From Zhihengliuella alba (GTDB taxonomy: Bacteria; Actinomycetota; Actinomycetes; Actinomycetales; Micrococcaceae), in assembly GCF_039538765.1 (NCBI RefSeq), contig NZ_BAABCJ010000007.1:62001-126000 (forward strand): a stretch of 64,000 bases of DNA, in the 5' to 3' direction. This document shows, piece by piece, positions 60,741-64,000 of this stretch. The translations under genes and the position numbers were made by a program. A model generated the notes under the pieces. It worked only from the letters and a program-made list of their open reading frames with translations, was not told the origin of the DNA and ran no database searches. The stretch's first letter is position 1. Every line of letters starts with the position of its first letter.

Positions 60741-62276
60741 ATGAGCGACGTCTTAGGTGCTATCAACGACGTCATCTGGAGCGACTGGCTCGTCTATCTG
60801 TGTCTGGCGGCCGGCGTCTACTTCTCTGTCCGTTCTCGGTTCATGCAGGTCCGTCACTTCAAGGGCATGATCCACCAGCTGGTCCGCGGCGAGACGTCGC
60901 CGTCCGGCGTGTCCTCGTTCCAGGCGCTGGCGATGTCCCTCTCCGGCCGCGTCGGCACCGGCAACATCGCCGGCGTGGCGACCGCGATCGCCTTCGGCGG
61001 TCCCGGCGCGATGTTCTGGATGTGGATGGTCGCGTTCCTCGGCGCGTCGACGTCGTTCGTCGAATCGACGCTGGGCCAGATCTACAAGACCCGCGATCCG
61101 CTGACCGGCGAGTACCGCGGCGGCCCGGCCTACTACCTCAGCCGTGCCCTCGCGCACACCCGCGCCGCAGGGATCTTCAAGGTGTACGGCTACGTGTTCG
61201 CCGCCGTCACCGTCCTCGCCTGCGGCGTCCTGCTGCCCGGCGTGCAGGCCAACTCGATGGCCACCGCCATCGACGGCGCCTGGACCGTCAGCCCCTGGAT
61301 CGTGGCGGTCGGCGCTGTGATCGTCCTGGCGTTCGTCATCATCGGCGGCGTCAAGCGCATCGCCACGTTCGCGTCGTTCGTCGTGCCGTTCATGGCGCTG
61401 GCCTACATCATCCTGGCCCTCATCGTGGTGCTCATGAACGCGTCGGTCCTGCCCGAGGTGCTGGGCATGGTCTTCCGCAGCGCCTTCGGCCTCGACTCCG
61501 CCTTCGGCGCCGTCGTGGGCCTGGCGGTCATGTGGGGCGTCAAGCGGGGCGTCTACTCCAACGAGGCCGGCCAGGGCACGGGCCCGCACGCCGCTGCAGC
61601 CGCCGAGGTCTCGCACCCGGCCAAGCAGGGCCTGGTCCAGGCGTTCGCGGTCTACGTGGACACCCTCTTCGTCTGCTCGGCCACCGGATTCCTGATCCTG
61701 TCCACCGGTGCCTACCGCGTGTTCCATGGCGGCAGCGAGGACGGCGGGGTGCTCGCCGAGGGTGGTCTGCTCTCCGCCACCGCCGTGGTGGGTCCGCAGT
61801 TCGTCCAGGAGGGCTTCGACTCCGCCTTCTCGGGCTTCGGCGCCTCGTTCATCGCGTTCTCGCTGATCTTCTTCTGCCTGACGACGATCATCGCGTACTA
61901 CTACATGGCGGAGACCAACCTCCGGTTCCTGGTGGGCAACTCCTCCACCACCCTGATCCCCGGCATCAAGGCGAGCATCGGCCGGGTCACCACCATGGCG
62001 CTCCAGGTCGCGATCCTCATCGCCGTCGCCTACGGCACCGTGAACACGGCGGCCGACGCATGGCTCATGGGTGACATCGGAGTGGGCCTGATGGCCTGGC
62101 TGAACATCATCGGCATCCTGATCCTGCAGCAACCGGCATACAAGGCCCTGCGCGATTTCGAGCGCCAGAAGAAGCTCGGCATCGATCCGGTGTTCGATCC
62201 GAAGGCGCTCAACATCGTCGGCGCGACCTTCTGGGAGAGCTACGACCGCGACCGCTCCAAGGAGCCCGTGGCCTAG
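60741..62276 (+). CDS. Alanine/glycine:cation symporter (AGCS family)
   Basis: A sodium- or proton-coupled importer of alanine, glycine or related amino acids, 511 residues and about eleven helices. Family signatures: SSFQALAMSLSGRVGTGNIAGVATAIAFGGPGAMFWMWMVAFLGASTSFVESTLGQIYK (located at 60910-61090), YRGGPAYYLSRAL, and GVKRGVYSNEAGQGTGPHAAAAA. GTGGAGG precedes the ATG. An in-frame ATG at 60696 lies within the promoter-like region and lacks a ribosome-binding site. It stands as a single-gene unit ended by two hairpins. Confidence 0.94.
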   Translation: MSDVLGAINDVIWSDWLVYLCLAAGVYFSVRSRFMQVRHFKGMIHQLVRGETSPSGVSSFQALAMSLSGRVGTGNIAGVATAIAFGGPGAMFWMWMVAFLGASTSFVESTLGQIYKTRDPLTGEYRGGPAYYLSRALAHTRAAGIFKVYGYVFAAVTVLACGVLLPGVQANSMATAIDGAWTVSPWIVAVGAVIVLAFVIIGGVKRIATFASFVVPFMALAYIILALIVVLMNASVLPEVLGMVFRSAFGLDSAFGAVVGLAVMWGVKRGVYSNEAGQGTGPHAAAAAEVSHPAKQGLVQAFAVYVDTLFVCSATGFLILSTGAYRVFHGGSEDGGVLAEGGLLSATAVVGPQFVQEGFDSAFSGFGASFIAFSLIFFCLTTIIAYYYMAETNLRFLVGNSSTTLIPGIKASIGRVTTMALQVAILIAVAYGTVNTAADAWLMGDIGVGLMAWLNIIGILILQQPAYKALRDFERQKKLGIDPVFDPKALNIVGATFWESYDRDRSKEPVA

Positions 62277-62292
62277 CCCGGCCGACGCGCGG

Positions 62293-62370
62293 CGGCCGCC
62301 TCCACGATTCACTCGGAGGCGGCCGGATACACGAAGCCGCCGGTCCCGCTCACGGGGCCGGCGGCTTCGT
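62293..62370. terminator. Double hairpin terminator after the symporter
   Basis: The first hairpin has 11-base arms 62293-62303 and 62315-62325. The second has 13-base arms 62331-62343 and 62358-62370 and abuts the convergent ABM gene, so it may work in both directions. Confidence 0.75.
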
Positions 62371-62375
62371 CGTGC

Positions 62376-62672
62376 TCAGAGCGGGGAGCCGACGACCCTG
62401 AACTTGAACCCGCCGCGGTTCCCCGTGAGCAGAGGCATCGACTCGCTGATGGCCGAGCGGATCGAGGTCCGTTCGAGGGCCTCCCGGTGCGCCTCCTCGC
62501 TCGTCCACTGCTCGATCACGAACACGGTGTTGGAGTGGTAGTCGCTCACGCCGACGTCGTACGTCAGGCAGCCCGCATCGATCAGCTCGGGGCGGTGCCG
62601 GGTGAGGATGTCGATGAGCTGGTCGCGCTTGCCCGGTTGCGCTTCGAGCGTTCCGACAGTGACGAAGGTCAT
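62376..62672 (-). CDS. Antibiotic biosynthesis monooxygenase (ABM)-domain protein
   Basis: The 98-residue ferredoxin-like alpha/beta protein has the ABM pattern: FVTVGTLEAQPGKRDQLIDIL, then GCLTYDVGVSDYHSNTVFVIEQWTSEEAHREALE. Such proteins include quinol monooxygenases (YgiN type) and cofactor-free oxygenases. TTGCCC (62702-62707), a 17-base spacer and TAGCGT (62679-62684) end 6 bases before the ATG, so the mRNA is probably leaderless. It diverges from the SRPBCC gene, which may share regulation. Confidence 0.82.
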   Translation of the reverse strand: MTFVTVGTLEAQPGKRDQLIDILTRHRPELIDAGCLTYDVGVSDYHSNTVFVIEQWTSEEAHREALERTSIRSAISESMPLLTGNRGGFKFRVVGSPL

Positions 62673-62678
62673 GGCTCG

Positions 62679-62707
62679 ACGCTACGACTCTCGGCTGGTG
62701 GGGGCAA
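62679..62707 (-). promoter_or_regulatory. Leaderless promoter of the ABM gene
   Basis: On the minus strand, TTGCCC and TAGCGT are 17 bases apart, and the start codon follows 6 bases after the -10 box. Confidence 0.6.
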
Positions 62708-62800
62708 GACCTCGCAGGCTCCGAAAGGTCTCGGCACCGGCCGGGACGCGTGCTACTTTGTGCTCGACGATCGTCCCGCTCCCCCACGAAAAGAGTCGTC

Positions 62801-63325
62801 GTGTCGCAGATCAACATCAGCCGTGCTGTCGGGATCAACGCGGGACCGGACGTGATCCGCCCCTTCCTGACCGATTTCCGGGCCTGGCCGGAGTGGGCGC
62901 CGCTGGGCCATCTGGACCCCGCACTCCGGCGCGAGTACCACGGAGCCGAGGCCGGCGTCGGAGCCGTCTACGAGTGGTCCGGCAGCAGGGAGACTGGCAG
63001 CGGCGTCATGACGATCACCGCCATCACCGAGGACCACGTCCAGATCCATCTCGAGTTCCACGAGCCCTTCAAAGGTTCCAGCGACCATACCTTCAGCCTG
63101 GATCCCGTCCCCGGGCGGGACGGGTCGAACCCGAAGGACGTCACCGAGGTCACGTGGACGATGGTCGGCTTCCAGTCCGGCCTCCGCGGCCTCGTCGCCA
63201 AGCTCTTCGGCAAACTGGAGGTCAGGATGGCCGAGGCGATCACGCAGGCCCTGCTCGATCTGAAGTACAGGGTCGAGGGCGAGGAGCCAGTAGGCGAACC
63301 GGACCGGGTGCGAGCCGAGTCCTGA
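62801..63325 (+). CDS. SRPBCC-family (polyketide cyclase-like) protein
   Basis: The 174-residue protein has a START/Bet v1-like fold. The start ISRAVGINAGPDVIRPFLTDFRAWPEWAPLGHLDPALRREYHG has the typical domain opening with a Trp-x-x-Trp pair, then GAVYEWSGSRETGSGVMTI and a long C-terminal helix KLEVRMAEAITQALLDLKYRVEGE. It probably binds a hydrophobic small molecule; no enzymatic activity can be assigned. GTG at 62801 is the start that gives the family N-terminus. TACTTT at 62754-62759 may be its -10 box. Confidence 0.82.
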   Translation: MSQINISRAVGINAGPDVIRPFLTDFRAWPEWAPLGHLDPALRREYHGAEAGVGAVYEWSGSRETGSGVMTITAITEDHVQIHLEFHEPFKGSSDHTFSLDPVPGRDGSNPKDVTEVTWTMVGFQSGLRGLVAKLFGKLEVRMAEAITQALLDLKYRVEGEEPVGEPDRVRAES

Positions 63326-63345
63326 CGCGGCTCCCCGGCGAACGC

Positions 63346-63392
63346 ACGGAGCGGGTGCGGCCCACACCTCGTGGGGCCGGCACCCGCTCCGT
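63346..63392. terminator. Bidirectional terminator
   Basis: Perfect 13-base arms (63346-63358 and 63380-63392) with inner GGCCC/GGGCC pairing lie between the convergent SRPBCC gene and the gene at the right edge. Confidence 0.75.
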
Positions 63393-63415
63393 TGTCTCGC
63401 TCGCGCGATCGTGGA

Positions 63416-64000
63416 CTACTGGACGTTCCAGGCCACGGACTCCCCGTTGAAGTCGAGCGCGGCACCGACGCGGAGGGCCGCGCCGTGGACCGCCTCCGCA
63501 GGGACATCGAAGCAGACCTGGTAGGACGTGCTCCCGCCGCGGGCGAGGTTCGGCTGCTCGACGCTGTTCTTCTCGAGGACTGCCGTGCAGGTGGTCGTCG
63601 AGTAGATGCGGGCGTCGGACCCGGCGAGCTCGATCGAGAGATCGAGCCACGGAGTCCCCTCCTCGGCACCCTCGTAGGTCACGGTCAGCTCCGCGAGGAC
63701 GTACTGGCCCGTCGCCGGCTCGTTGAACTCGTTCACGGCGGCGATCGCCTCGCCGGCGTCCGGGTTCACCGCGTCCACGGTCACCTGGTAGTCACCGACC
63801 GCTGCGGTGGCCCCGAGCGGGTTGGCCTCGGCCGGGGCGGTGGCCGCCTGCTCCTCCTCCGTCGCGGCGCGCTCGCCGGTCTCGGCCTGCTCGATCGCCT
63901 GGTCCATGGCCGCGCCGGCTTCGTCCAGGACGGAGACGTAGAACGCCTGGGTCACGAAGACCACCACAATGGCCACGACCGCGATGAGGCTGGACGCGAT
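63416..64000 (-). CDS. Membrane-anchored DUF4352-like protein (partial)
   Basis: The frame is open to the right edge, so the N-terminus is missing. The visible 194 residues begin with a transmembrane helix (SSLIAVVAIVVVFVTQAFY), a Glu/Ala-rich linker, and an extracytoplasmic beta-sandwich domain with the DUF4352 pattern: VGDYQVTVDAV, GQYVLAELTVTYEG, a Cys pair (CTAVLEK and YQVCFDVP), and a C-terminal ALDFNGESVAWNV. The family is common in actinobacterial surface proteins of unknown function. An in-frame GTG at 63976 exists, but it cuts the helix and is unlikely to be the true start. Confidence 0.75.
   Translation of the reverse strand: MASSLIAVVAIVVVFVTQAFYVSVLDEAGAAMDQAIEQAETGERAATEEEQAATAPAEANPLGATAAVGDYQVTVDAVNPDAGEAIAAVNEFNEPATGQYVLAELTVTYEGAEEGTPWLDLSIELAGSDARIYSTTTCTAVLEKNSVEQPNLARGGSTSYQVCFDVPAEAVHGAALRVGAALDFNGESVAWNVQ

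Noticed and set aside
1..64000. Search for tRNA, rRNA, transposases, integrases, attachment sites and toxin-antitoxin pairs
   Set aside because: Nothing recognisable was found by reading; a covariance-model scan such as tRNAscan would be decisive for RNAs.

Overview
The window comes from a very GC-rich actinobacterium, most likely of the Micrococcaceae (Arthrobacter, Kocuria or Citricoccus type). This placement is an inference. It rests on near-universal G or C at third codon positions, many GTG starts and 4-base start/stop overlaps, several TANNNT-N6/7-ATG (leaderless) promoters, and actinobacterial families: Lhr with Nei2, DUF4916, DUF1684, RNase J, and a copper amine oxidase whose active-site spacing equals that of Arthrobacter globiformis phenylethylamine oxidase. 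There are 51 supportable protein-coding genes, two of them cut by the window edges. I found no rRNA or tRNA gene, CRISPR array, insertion sequence, integrase or prophage. The region reads as chromosomal, with accessory catabolic and transport islands.

Layout. 1-11.3 kb: the end of an upstream gene, the large repair helicase Lhr overlapping the glycosylase Nei2, a conserved membrane protein, a RluA-type pseudouridine synthase coupled to a DedA-like protein, a DUF1684 protein and an old-yellow-enzyme reductase. A 27-bp perfect palindrome closes the block. 11.4-19.1 kb: a DHA2 drug exporter, DUF4916, two uncharacterised proteins, an LLM flavin oxidoreductase coupled to a GH13 alpha-glucan enzyme, and a FUSC membrane protein. 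19.2-27.6 kb: tgt, ppc, a small membrane protein, a queuosine-precursor transporter, a class B penicillin-binding lipoprotein and pdxK. 27.7-32.8 kb: a large secreted subtilase and dctA. 32.8-35.3 kb: an SOS-controlled umuDC pair and a Tat-exported small protein. 35.5-39.1 kb: a LuxR/MalT-type regulator, a nitroreductase and a thioesterase.

39.2-47.4 kb is an aromatic/primary amine catabolic island: aldehyde dehydrogenase, APC permease, FeaR-like AraC regulator, two paralogous TetR repressors, copper amine oxidase, and a His-rich four-helix membrane protein whose start lies inside the oxidase gene. The oxidase and permease promoters share a near-identical 22-bp element at nearly the same distance from their starts. 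47.6-51.7 kb: an NmrA-like reductase and a siderophore-iron importer (binding lipoprotein and two FecCD permeases, no ATPase) behind a DtxR/IdeR-like half-site. 51.9-56.3 kb: RNase J and a CitB/CitA-type two-component system. 56.4-59.6 kb: the divergent tctCBA tricarboxylate transporter. 59.8-64 kb: a TetR regulator, an alanine/glycine:cation symporter, an ABM monooxygenase, an SRPBCC protein and a truncated secreted or membrane protein.

How it fits together. Many genes take up or break down carbon and nitrogen sources: protease, C4-dicarboxylates, tricarboxylates, amines and amino acids. Seven of their promoter regions contain a sequence resembling the CRP/GlxR operator TGTGA-N6-TCACA, which suggests shared catabolite control. 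The best candidates for something undescribed are the amine oxidase/His-rich membrane protein couple, the shared amine promoter element, a UmuD whose catalytic lysine is replaced by arginine, and an lhr gene that appears to start with AUA.
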